Assembly (NCBI RefSeq): GCF_040811775.1
Contig: NZ_JBFNXW010000004.1
Span: 53,154-117,153, forward strand
Source: Balneola sp. MJW-20
Lineage (GTDB): Bacteria > Bacteroidota > Rhodothermia > Balneolales > Balneolaceae
DNA length: 64,000 nucleotides
Direction of reading: 5' to 3'
Shown here in pieces: positions 44,147-50,793 of the stretch (positions within the stretch are counted from its first letter, which is position 1; each line of letters opens with the position of its first letter). Below the pieces are notes generated by a model. The model saw only the letters and a list, made by a program, of their open reading frames with translations. It was not told the DNA's origin and did not search any database. The translations under genes and the position numbers were made by a program.

Positions 44147-45478
44147 ATGGCACAAAGAGAAAGCAAAACCGGCATTATCAAAGAAGTTCGGACCTGTCTG
44201 AAAGAATATCTGCACCCATCTGCTAAGCTGATTGTCGGGGTAAGCGGAGGGGCTGACTCGATGGCTCTTCTTTTTTCGTTATTCAGTCTTGGGGTACCCT
44301 GTATCATTTCACATATCAATTACGGCAAGAGAGGAAAGGAGTCTGATTCGGATCAGGAACTTGTAGAACAAATGTCTTTCGAGTGGGGCTATGAATGCCA
44401 TACTGTTAAGCTGAACCCGAATGATGTAATAGGAAATTTTCAGCATTGGGCCAGAGAGCAGCGTTACGCAATATTTGAGGGACTAATGGAGGCTGAAGAG
44501 GCAGATGCAGTAGCAACTGCCCATCACAGAGACGATCAGCTGGAAACGATCGTGCAAAAGATCCTTCGTGGTAGCTCAGTAAGTACCTGGTCGGCTATGC
44601 AAATGTTTGATCCTCCGATATTCCGTCCACTCCTGAATCAGTCCAAAGAGGATATCCTCAACTATTGTAATGATCATTCGATTCCTTACAGAGAGGATGG
44701 CAGTAACAGAGATCTGGGGTATGCAAGAAACTGGCTTCGCCACGAATGGGCCCCTAAAATGGATGAGCTTTTTCCGGGCTGGGATATAAATTTGCTGGAA
44801 CTCAGAAATAAAAGTGATGCCTTCCGGGAATCTATTGAGTATCTGAAAAAAGATGTGCTAGCCGGTCAATCCGTTATACTCAAAAACCTGGAGGGACTTG
44901 GGTATGCTCTCAAAGCTGAATTGTGGCGGAGTATTCTGGAAAGTGAACTTAGTATGAGTAAGGGTCAGCTCGATGAAATACTAAAACTGGAACAATCACA
45001 GCCGGGTACAGAGATTAAAATAGGGCACATGATACTAACCAGAGACCGGGAGAATATTCATGTTGGTAAGGCGGAAACAGGATATGAAGAGCCGGTTCTT
45101 CTGAATAAAGCTAAAGCAGAGGAAGGATTCTTTTTTGAGGGTCATTACCTGAAGATCTCAGCTGCTGCCGGGGATGCTTCAGTATGCTATATGGATGCCT
45201 CGAAAATTACCTTTCCGGTCACGATCAGAAGGTGGGAGTCCGGGGATCGCTTTCAACCCCTGGGGATGAAAGGAACTCAGAAAGTATCTGACCATCTTAC
45301 AAACCGGAAAGTGTCCAGCCACCTTAAGCACCGGGCTTTGGTTTTATGCTCAGAGGATGGTACTATTGTAGCTATTCTGTACCCTGAGGAGGTTGGTAGT
45401 AGCATTGGCTTTATCTCTGAAAAGGTTAAAGCTGATGCAGAAACAAATAATTATTTGATCATTCGATCTGAGACATGA
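44147..45478 (+). CDS. tilS: tRNA(Ile)-lysidine synthase
   Basis: 443 residues from ATG at 44147. An upstream TTG would add 10 residues without family support. It converts C34 of tRNA-Ile(CAU) to lysidine. The PP-loop motif SGGADSM (33-39) lies in LIVGVSGGADSMALLFSL, followed by HHRDDQLETIVQKILRGSS and the TilS substrate-binding and C-terminal domains (RRWESGDRFQPLGMKG). Its end overlaps hpt by 4 bases (ATGA), a common tilS-hpt pairing. Confidence 0.94.
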   Translation: MAQRESKTGIIKEVRTCLKEYLHPSAKLIVGVSGGADSMALLFSLFSLGVPCIISHINYGKRGKESDSDQELVEQMSFEWGYECHTVKLNPNDVIGNFQHWAREQRYAIFEGLMEAEEADAVATAHHRDDQLETIVQKILRGSSVSTWSAMQMFDPPIFRPLLNQSKEDILNYCNDHSIPYREDGSNRDLGYARNWLRHEWAPKMDELFPGWDINLLELRNKSDAFRESIEYLKKDVLAGQSVILKNLEGLGYALKAELWRSILESELSMSKGQLDEILKLEQSQPGTEIKIGHMILTRDRENIHVGKAETGYEEPVLLNKAKAEEGFFFEGHYLKISAAAGDASVCYMDASKITFPVTIRRWESGDRFQPLGMKGTQKVSDHLTNRKVSSHLKHRALVLCSEDGTIVAILYPEEVGSSIGFISEKVKADAETNNYLIIRSET

Positions 45479-46041
45479 GTTTAAAATTTCATTTACCTGA
45501 CGAAGTAAATTGTAACAATGAAAAGTTCAGGGTGTTCATCACCAAAGAACAGATTGACGAGCGACTAGCACAACTGGGAACGCAGCTGGATAAAAAATTT
45601 GAGGGTAAAAGGCCTATTTTTATCGGAGTATTAAATGGCGCGTTTATCTTTCTGGCGGATATAATGAGACATGTAAGCATAGATTGTGAGGTGGACTTCA
45701 TGAAGCTCAGTAGTTACGGGGATGAAAAAGTATCTTCCGGTCAGGTAACTGAGCTTAAGCATGTGGATGCAAATCTTGAGGGCCGGCATGTGATCCTGGT
45801 GGAGGATATTGTGGATACAGGACTTTCTATAAATTTTCTGGTGAAAAGAGTGAAGGAAATGAACCCAGCCTCCGTATCAGTACTGACTTTGCTGCACAAA
45901 AAAGATGCTACCCGGCATGATGTACAGCTCGATTATGTAGGATTTGAGATCCCGGATGCATTCGTATTAGGCTATGGCCTGGATTATGCGCAGGAAGGCA
46001 GAAACCTGGCCCAGATCTACGTGATAGAAAGTCACGAATAA
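45475..46041 (+). CDS. hpt: Hypoxanthine phosphoribosyltransferase
   Basis: 188 residues. It salvages hypoxanthine and guanine with PRPP to IMP and GMP. VLNGAFIFLADIMRH begins the fold, and VILVEDIVDTGLS (107-118) is the PRPP-binding loop. DFMKLSSYGDE is the flexible catalytic loop. The C-terminal part FEIPDAFVLGYGLDYAQEGRNL is diagnostic. It is translated with tilS. The tRNA-Ser promoter begins just after its stop. Confidence 0.94.
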   Translation: MSLKFHLPDEVNCNNEKFRVFITKEQIDERLAQLGTQLDKKFEGKRPIFIGVLNGAFIFLADIMRHVSIDCEVDFMKLSSYGDEKVSSGQVTELKHVDANLEGRHVILVEDIVDTGLSINFLVKRVKEMNPASVSVLTLLHKKDATRHDVQLDYVGFEIPDAFVLGYGLDYAQEGRNLAQIYVIESHE

Positions 46042-46045
46042 AAGC

Positions 46046-46077
46046 TTTGATAAGACCTTATAACAGTCTTATATTTG
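46046..46077 (+). promoter_or_regulatory. Bacteroidota-type promoter of the tRNA-Ser gene
   Basis: TTTG (46046-46049), 20 bases, TATATTTG (46070-46077). This matches the TTTG-N19-21-TANNTTTG consensus exactly. Initiation about 7 bases downstream would start the transcript roughly 9 bases before the mature tRNA 5' end. Confidence 0.8.
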
Positions 46078-46092
46078 TTGCTCTTCAATGAA

Positions 46093-46181
46093 GGAGAGGT
46101 GGCTGAGTGGCTGAAAGCGCTCCCCTGCTAAGGGAGTATACCGTCAACGCGGTATCGAGGGTTCGAATCCCTCCCTCTCCG
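46093..46181 (+). tRNA. tRNA-Ser (anticodon GCT)
   Basis: 89 bases. The acceptor stem is GGAGAGG with CCTCTCC, and the discriminator is G at 46181; CCA is not encoded. The D arm is GCTGAGTGGCTGAAAGC. The anticodon stem CTCCC/GGGAG closes a CTGCTAA loop, anticodon GCT at 46127-46129, reading AGC/AGT. A long variable arm (TATACCG...CGGTATC) confirms the class II serine type. The T arm GAGGG-TTCGAAT-CCCTC is intact. The sequence from the variable arm to past its terminator is repeated 461-483 bases downstream. Confidence 0.95.
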
Positions 46182-46225
46182 CAAAAAATTTAAGCTCCCG
46201 GATCGCATTCGGGAGCTTTTTTTAT
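46151..46225 (+). repeat. Direct repeat, left copy: tRNA-Ser 3' end plus terminator
   Basis: These 75 bases cover the variable-arm 3' strand, T arm, acceptor 3' strand and the terminator of tRNA-Ser. They reappear as two identical blocks at 46612-46625 (14 bases) and 46648-46708 (61 bases), separated there by a 22-base insertion. Identity stops abruptly after TTTTTTTAT in both copies. Confidence 0.9.
46192..46224 (+). terminator. Terminator of tRNA-Ser
   Basis: AAGCTCCCG (46192-46200) pairs with CGGGAGCTT (46210-46218) and is followed by T residues to 46223. It is part of the duplicated segment; an identical copy lies at 46675-46707. Confidence 0.88.
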
Positions 46226-46356
46226 GGTTCGGAATTTTATGAGATATCTTGTTTTAAAATCTTTCTGAAAAATTTCTAAAATCCAGCTCCCTTCACAGCG
46301 AATAATTCGATATCAAAAGACTTGTCAATTTTCGTACTGAATCATTAGAATTTGGT

Positions 46357-46608
46357 ATGAGTAATGTCTTTTATGCATATATCTTAAAAAGTATGAGTCA
46401 TGGCACCTATTATTACGGAAGTACGGCATCATTGAGCGATAGAGTCAAAGAGCATAACAATGGCAAAGTCAGGTATACAAAAGGCCGTCGGCCATGGCGG
46501 GTTCATTATGTTGAGAAATTTTCTACCAGATCTGAAGCCTGTAAAAGGGAACAGTATTTTAAAACTATTGAAGGCTATAGCTTTTTAAAGCAGAAAGGCA
46601 TCATTTAG
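46357..46608 (+). CDS. GIY-YIG (URI-fold) nuclease family protein
   Basis: 83 residues, a single GIY-YIG domain of the short UvrC-N-like type. The family motif appears as YAYILKS and YYYGST (Tyr6, Tyr19), with catalytic Arg29 (LSDRVKEHN), RRPWRVHYVEKF, and the catalytic Glu65 in KREQYFKT. All expected active-site positions are filled, so it is probably an active nuclease. It has no DNA-binding extension. It is the only gene between the two direct repeats of the tRNA-Ser 3' end. Short GIY-YIG proteins of this group are often of unknown role; here the context suggests self-mobility. Confidence 0.9.
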   Translation: MSNVFYAYILKSMSHGTYYYGSTASLSDRVKEHNNGKVRYTKGRRPWRVHYVEKFSTRSEACKREQYFKTIEGYSFLKQKGII

Positions 46609-46611
46609 TGG

Positions 46612-46708
46612 GGTATCGAGGGTTCTGCCAAAGGCATCCCTCGGGGAGAATCCCTCCCTCTCCGCAAAAAATTTAAGCTCCCGGATCGCATTCGGGAGCT
46701 TTTTTTAT
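46612..46708 (+). repeat. Direct repeat, right copy, interrupted by a 22-base insert
   Basis: GGTATCGAGGGTTC (46612-46625) continues the left copy for 14 bases, then 22 foreign bases (46626-46647) intervene, then 61 bases (46648-46708) identical to the left copy resume at GAATCCC. The break is exactly in the middle of the T-loop (TTC/GAA). The copied terminator (46675-46707) can serve the nuclease gene and perhaps, on the minus strand, the DUF1501 gene. It is not a functional tRNA because the 5' half is missing. Confidence 0.9.
46626..46647 (+). repeat. 22-base double mini-hairpin repeat, copy 2 (inserted in tRNA remnant)
   Basis: TGCC-AAA-GGCA is followed directly by TCCC-TCG-GGGA: two adjacent 11-base perfect hairpins. 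This is exactly the sequence absent from the left tRNA copy. The first hairpin is also enclosed by CGAGGG (46617-46622) and CCCTCG (46638-46643), giving a longer stem. Copy 1 is at 27275-27296 on the minus strand. Confidence 0.65.
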
Positions 46709-46733
46709 TTAGTAGAGATTTGAGTCTGGTGTC

Positions 46734-48338
46734 TTACTTAATAAGGGTCATCTTCTTAGTTCTGCTGAATCTTCCGGCGTCAATTCGGTAGAGATAGGTG
46801 CCGCTGGCAAGGGTTCCGGCATCAAAGGATACACGGTGTTCACCCGCATTCAGACGACGGTCGATTAGCTGAGACACCAATCGGCCCTGAATATCAAAGA
46901 TCTGTAACCGCACCTGACTGGCTGCAGGCAGACTGAAGGAAATGGTCGTAACCGGATTGAAAGGATTCGGATAGTTTTGCGCAAGCCGGAATTTGACCGG
47001 AGTACCGCTGTCTTCATTACTGACTGACATGCTATCTGAAATGAAAGGTACCTTTGTGTAACTTCCACCGATCGCTGATTCGGTTTCAGCCGGACTCAAT
47101 CCGAACCAGTTCTCAAGAAGAGTTGTATATATTTGCCTGAAGTCGGTTTCGTATTGCAGGTTGCCATATTCGTCCACATTGGCCAGATCAGGGTCTGAGC
47201 CAAATATTCCTCCCTCAACTCCGTCACCAAAGACAAACAAGGGTGCTGAAGTACCATGATCTGTTCCTTGTGATCCATTCTGTTCCACTCTCCGGCCAAA
47301 TTCAGAGAAGGTCATGATCATAACTTCTTCAGAACGGGTGTCAGCAGCAAGGTCGTCATAAAAATTGCTTACAGCCTGACTTAGTTCATTGAGGAGGGCA
47401 TTATGGGTATTGCCTTGAAATGCATGGGTGTCAAAACCGCCCAGACTTACCAGATATATCCGGCTACCCAGGTTACCTTTGATCAGCCTGGATACGACGG
47501 ATAGACTTCTGGATAGTTGTCCGGCACCGAACTGAACCGCATTGGATGAGGCATTATAGGAGCTTTGAATGCTATCAGAATAACGATAGGATGCATTTGC
47601 CACATCCCGTACATATTCCATCTCAGCCCCGTATAGTGTGTCCGGAAGCCCGGCGGTCTCGTAAATGATCCCTTCCTGAACGATCTGTTCCAGCAGGTCA
47701 ATATTAGCAATATTCATACCCATACCTGATTCACTGCCCTGGAAGAGGAGTGATGAAGACCCGCCGATCTGTACGGCCAGTGGATAATCGGTAGGGTTCT
47801 GTTCAAATTCAGGATACTGATTCTCAAAATATCTTCCGGCCCATCCGGTACCCAGAACCTCATCAGAATCACTGGAAGTCAGCCATATATCTGTGGACCT
47901 GAAATGAGAAAGATTAGGATCAGGATAACCCACATTCTGTATGATCCCCATATTTCCTTCTCCCCACAATGAATCAAGCACCGACATAGAGGGATTAAGA
48001 CCAAGGGTATCGTTTAGTTTGAAAGCCTCATTTTTTGCAATACTGATTCCCGGCCGGGCATTATAATACAGGTCGTTCTCAAATGGAACTACAGTATTAA
48101 GGCCGTCATTTCCTCCATTAAGCTGAACAAGCACCAGAACCCGGTCCGTCTCCAGATTGGCGAGTTTCCGAAATAGGGAGGAGCTTTGAAGCGCCTGAAC
48201 CGGGGTACTGTTGAGCATAAATGCTGAGCCGGCTGTTACAAGCCCTAAGCGCGTCAGAAATTCTCTGCGGCTGCAGGATTCGTGATGCTGATGATGATGT
48301 ATACCATGACTGATGGAGCTCCCTTTTTTGATCTTCAT
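46734..48338 (-). CDS. DUF1501 protein with Tat-like signal and C-terminal sorting domain
   Basis: 534 residues. The N-terminus has a His-rich stretch (HGIHHHQHHES) and then SRREFLTRLGLVTAGSAF, a twin-arginine export signal at about 23-40. The DUF1501 domain (sulfatase-like fold) follows: VLVQLNGGNDGLNTVVPF, and MTFSEFGRRVEQNGSQGTDHGTSAPLFVFG. The C-terminus, from NYPNPFNPVTTISFSLP to TYLYRIDAG, is a type A sorting domain of the kind used by type IX secretion. The enzymatic role is unknown. It is co-transcribed with DUF1800 10 bases upstream, the usual partner. Confidence 0.9.
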   Translation of the reverse strand: MKIKKGSSISHGIHHHQHHESCSRREFLTRLGLVTAGSAFMLNSTPVQALQSSSLFRKLANLETDRVLVLVQLNGGNDGLNTVVPFENDLYYNARPGISIAKNEAFKLNDTLGLNPSMSVLDSLWGEGNMGIIQNVGYPDPNLSHFRSTDIWLTSSDSDEVLGTGWAGRYFENQYPEFEQNPTDYPLAVQIGGSSSLLFQGSESGMGMNIANIDLLEQIVQEGIIYETAGLPDTLYGAEMEYVRDVANASYRYSDSIQSSYNASSNAVQFGAGQLSRSLSVVSRLIKGNLGSRIYLVSLGGFDTHAFQGNTHNALLNELSQAVSNFYDDLAADTRSEEVMIMTFSEFGRRVEQNGSQGTDHGTSAPLFVFGDGVEGGIFGSDPDLANVDEYGNLQYETDFRQIYTTLLENWFGLSPAETESAIGGSYTKVPFISDSMSVSNEDSGTPVKFRLAQNYPNPFNPVTTISFSLPAASQVRLQIFDIQGRLVSQLIDRRLNAGEHRVSFDAGTLASGTYLYRIDAGRFSRTKKMTLIK

Positions 48339-48348
48339 GATGCGCCTC

Positions 48349-49878
48349 TCAGGTTAACTGGTATTCGGGGAGCTGTCGAATATGATTCATCAGGTTCAGT
48401 ATCCTGACTGCTGCTCCGTCATTATTAATATTCCACTCATAATCCGGGGTGCCCTGCAATAATACCTCCGGTAATTTTTCAAACTCACTTTCCGGCAAGG
48501 GTACAGAAAGCATGTAATCAGCAAGCTCTGCAACCAGTTGATAAGGATCGTTGGGATCGCTGGTTTTTTGAGCTATAGCAATGAAATCAACCTGATATTC
48601 GGGTGACACATAAAACAGATTGTATTGAGATATAAACCATCGGAACTGAAGGGTGGAAGTATCAAGCCAGCTCCGGTATTCAGGCCAGCCCGCTACATTG
48701 GGAGGATTAAAGAGAAATTGCTCCAGAACAAATAAGAAATTCGGCTCCAGCATTCTGACTTCTCCTTTAGCTGGTTCCTGTGTTTCCTGATACATTGAGA
48801 TAAGAAACTCAACAGGGCTCTTGATCTTGGCACCAATGATCTCATCATCATAAAAATGTTCACTTTTCAGTAAGATCTCGATCACCGGCGCGATCTCAAA
48901 CCCCGAATCCAGAAAGACCTGTTTCATTCCCGTAATAATTTGAGGATTCGGGTATTCGTAACAGAAGAAAGAATAAATTTTCGAACATACGAATTCGGCG
49001 ATCTCTTCCGCCCGCTCCTCAAATATGATATTAATTACATCATTGTATCCGAAGTTGCCGGTACGTCCGAAAAAGGTCTTTTCACCACTATCATGGCGGT
49101 TGGGATTAAAGCCGGTTTCAAAGGTATAATAGTTTACATTGTAACCGGTCAAAGCCCGAGCGATCTCACTGATATCATCCTGGGAGTAGTGGCCCAGTCC
49201 CATGGTGAATAGCTCAAGCAGTTCACGTGCAAAGTTCTCATTAGGATCTCCAACCCGGTTTTGTACTCCATTCAGGTAAATAAGCATAGCCTGGTCAAGA
49301 CCGATCTCTCTTACCAGTGTTTTGAAGTTACCCAATGCGTGACTGCGGAGCAGCTGCAGGTGGCGAACGGTGAAAGCAGCAAGCTGGTAATTCGATATCT
49401 CGGTTGCAAAATGGTCATGCCAGAATAGAGCCATCTTCTCCCGGAGAGGATTTCGCTGCATCTCGTACAGCCACTCTCTCTGATATTCCAGGTACCACTG
49501 CTGATTCATCTGGAAGAAAGCCTGAAATTCAGATTGAGGTGAACCCTGTACCGGGGGTGGTGTATTCCACCATTCCGGAGGCTGAGGCAAATTCAATTCC
49601 CTTGCCAGCAGGATATTCTGGTCAACAATCGCTGATGGATCACCATTTAAAATATGACTGATCATTTGCTGAGAAGCGCCGAATTGCATTCTGCGCAAAA
49701 GATGGGCAGCTCTTCTTCGGTTCCACGGACTGCTCTCATCCGGAGTGTATGGATCCAGTGTCGTATTAAGTCCCAGGGCTGCCGCAGAATTCTTAGAGCG
49801 AATTGCGGGCTTTTGCTTTCGGAGATCTTTAAGAGATTCCAGATCCATTGATATGTCGTAGATATGATGCGGCATCAC
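48349..49878 (-). CDS. DUF1800 family protein
   Basis: 509 residues; starting at the ATG at 49848 instead would give 499. WNRRRAAHLLRRMQFGAS opens the domain. Further signatures are REKMALFWHDHFAT, NENFARELLELFTMGLGHYSQDDI, ALTGYN, FETGFNPNRHDSGEKTFFG and PPNVAGWPEYRSWLD. No clear signal peptide is seen, unlike many relatives. DUF1800 and DUF1501 genes usually occur together and are linked to surface or extracellular material in several phyla; biochemical function is not established. It is the first gene of the two-gene operon. Confidence 0.88.
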   Translation of the reverse strand: MMPHHIYDISMDLESLKDLRKQKPAIRSKNSAAALGLNTTLDPYTPDESSPWNRRRAAHLLRRMQFGASQQMISHILNGDPSAIVDQNILLARELNLPQPPEWWNTPPPVQGSPQSEFQAFFQMNQQWYLEYQREWLYEMQRNPLREKMALFWHDHFATEISNYQLAAFTVRHLQLLRSHALGNFKTLVREIGLDQAMLIYLNGVQNRVGDPNENFARELLELFTMGLGHYSQDDISEIARALTGYNVNYYTFETGFNPNRHDSGEKTFFGRTGNFGYNDVINIIFEERAEEIAEFVCSKIYSFFCYEYPNPQIITGMKQVFLDSGFEIAPVIEILLKSEHFYDDEIIGAKIKSPVEFLISMYQETQEPAKGEVRMLEPNFLFVLEQFLFNPPNVAGWPEYRSWLDTSTLQFRWFISQYNLFYVSPEYQVDFIAIAQKTSDPNDPYQLVAELADYMLSVPLPESEFEKLPEVLLQGTPDYEWNINNDGAAVRILNLMNHIRQLPEYQLT

Positions 49879-50036
49879 AAATATTCTTTATACATAGTAC
49901 ACCAGAAGGTCTGCACGACCCCTAATAGAATAAATTTTTGGTGTATTTCATAATGAAGATGCTTTAATGGGTAAGATATTATTATGACCGGGAACGGAAG
50001 GTAATTGTTAAAAGTTGATAGTGACCATTGCATATA

Positions 50037-50053
50037 TAATAGTAATACTATTA
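50037..50053. promoter_or_regulatory. Probable TetR operator
   Basis: TAATAGTA-A-TACTATTA is a perfect 17-base palindrome with a central A, 24 bases upstream of the regulator ATG (50077). TetR-type repressors bind such palindromes near their own promoter. Function is inferred from position. Confidence 0.5.
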
Positions 50054-50076
50054 TTATTGCATTAATTACTTTTAGT

Positions 50077-50754
50077 ATGGAATCTTTACTTAAACAATTT
50101 ACAATTCAGGTAAACGAGGGGATCTATCTCAAGGATCCGGAGAGCAGCGATCTCGGTAAAAAGATCGTGTCCGGAAGCATTGATATGATCGTAGATCTTG
50201 GTTTCGAGAATTTCACCTTCCGGAAACTGGCTGAAGAAATTCAGTCAACGGAAGCCTCAGTATACCGCTACTTTAAAAGTAAGCACAAGCTCCTGCTTTA
50301 TCTTACTTCCTGGTATTGGGGATGGATGGAGTACAGGCTGGTATTTACGACCACCAATATTGAATCGCCTCAGGAACGGCTCAAAAGAGCACTGCATGTG
50401 CTGACAGGCCCGGTTCAGGACGACCGGACCTTTGAACATATCAGTGAGGTTAAGCTGCATGAGATCGTTATTGCAGAGTCCTCTAAAGCGTACCTGAATA
50501 AGAAAGTGGATGAAGAGAACAGTCAGGGAGTATTTAAAGGATATAAACGACTGGTAGGGCGGGTAAGCGATATCATTCTGGAGATAAACCCGGAGTATAA
50601 ATACCCACATATGCTGGTATCTACAGTAATTGAAGGCGCGCACCATCAGAGATATTTTGCAGAGCATCTGCCTAGATTAACGGATGTTCTGGAGGGTGAA
50701 GATTCCATTACCAGTTTTTGCAAAGATGTAGTATTCCGGACAATTACCATATGA
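50077..50754 (+). CDS. TetR/AcrR family transcriptional regulator
   Basis: 225 residues from ATG at 50077 (MESLLKQF); a TTG-type start 72 bases upstream would translate the operator region. The HTH domain is at about 25-85: GSIDMIVDLGFENFTFRKLAEEIQSTEASVYRYFKSKHKLLLYL. The remaining ~140 residues form the ligand/dimer domain and are unlike well-known groups. It lies directly upstream of the ABC-HlyD-TolC exporter genes on the same strand and probably represses them and itself; the ligand is unknown. Confidence 0.9.
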   Translation: MESLLKQFTIQVNEGIYLKDPESSDLGKKIVSGSIDMIVDLGFENFTFRKLAEEIQSTEASVYRYFKSKHKLLLYLTSWYWGWMEYRLVFTTTNIESPQERLKRALHVLTGPVQDDRTFEHISEVKLHEIVIAESSKAYLNKKVDEENSQGVFKGYKRLVGRVSDIILEINPEYKYPHMLVSTVIEGAHHQRYFAEHLPRLTDVLEGEDSITSFCKDVVFRTITI

Positions 50755-50793
50755 TCAACCGGTGATCACTTAAAAATCATTATCAAAATAAAA

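Larger units (their letters stand above)
46151..46708 (+). mobile_element. Putative tRNA-Ser-targeting GIY-YIG element
   Basis: The unit consists of left repeat (46151-46225), one gene for an 83-residue GIY-YIG nuclease (46357-46608) and right repeat (46612-46708). The gene stops 3 bases before the right repeat. The upstream tRNA is complete. This layout resembles integration into a tRNA gene in which the element carries, or duplicates, the tRNA 3' end. No integrase is present, so the nuclease itself is the only candidate for mobility. The interpretation is inferred from structure. Confidence 0.6.

Noticed and set aside
46093..46608. Group I intron with a GIY-YIG homing enzyme inside the tRNA
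   Set aside because: The tRNA is uninterrupted, the gene lies downstream of it, and the intervening bases show no group I core elements by eye.
46612..46708. Second tRNA-Ser gene
   Set aside because: Only the variable-arm, T-arm and acceptor 3' strand are present, split by 22 bases; the 5' half of a tRNA is absent.
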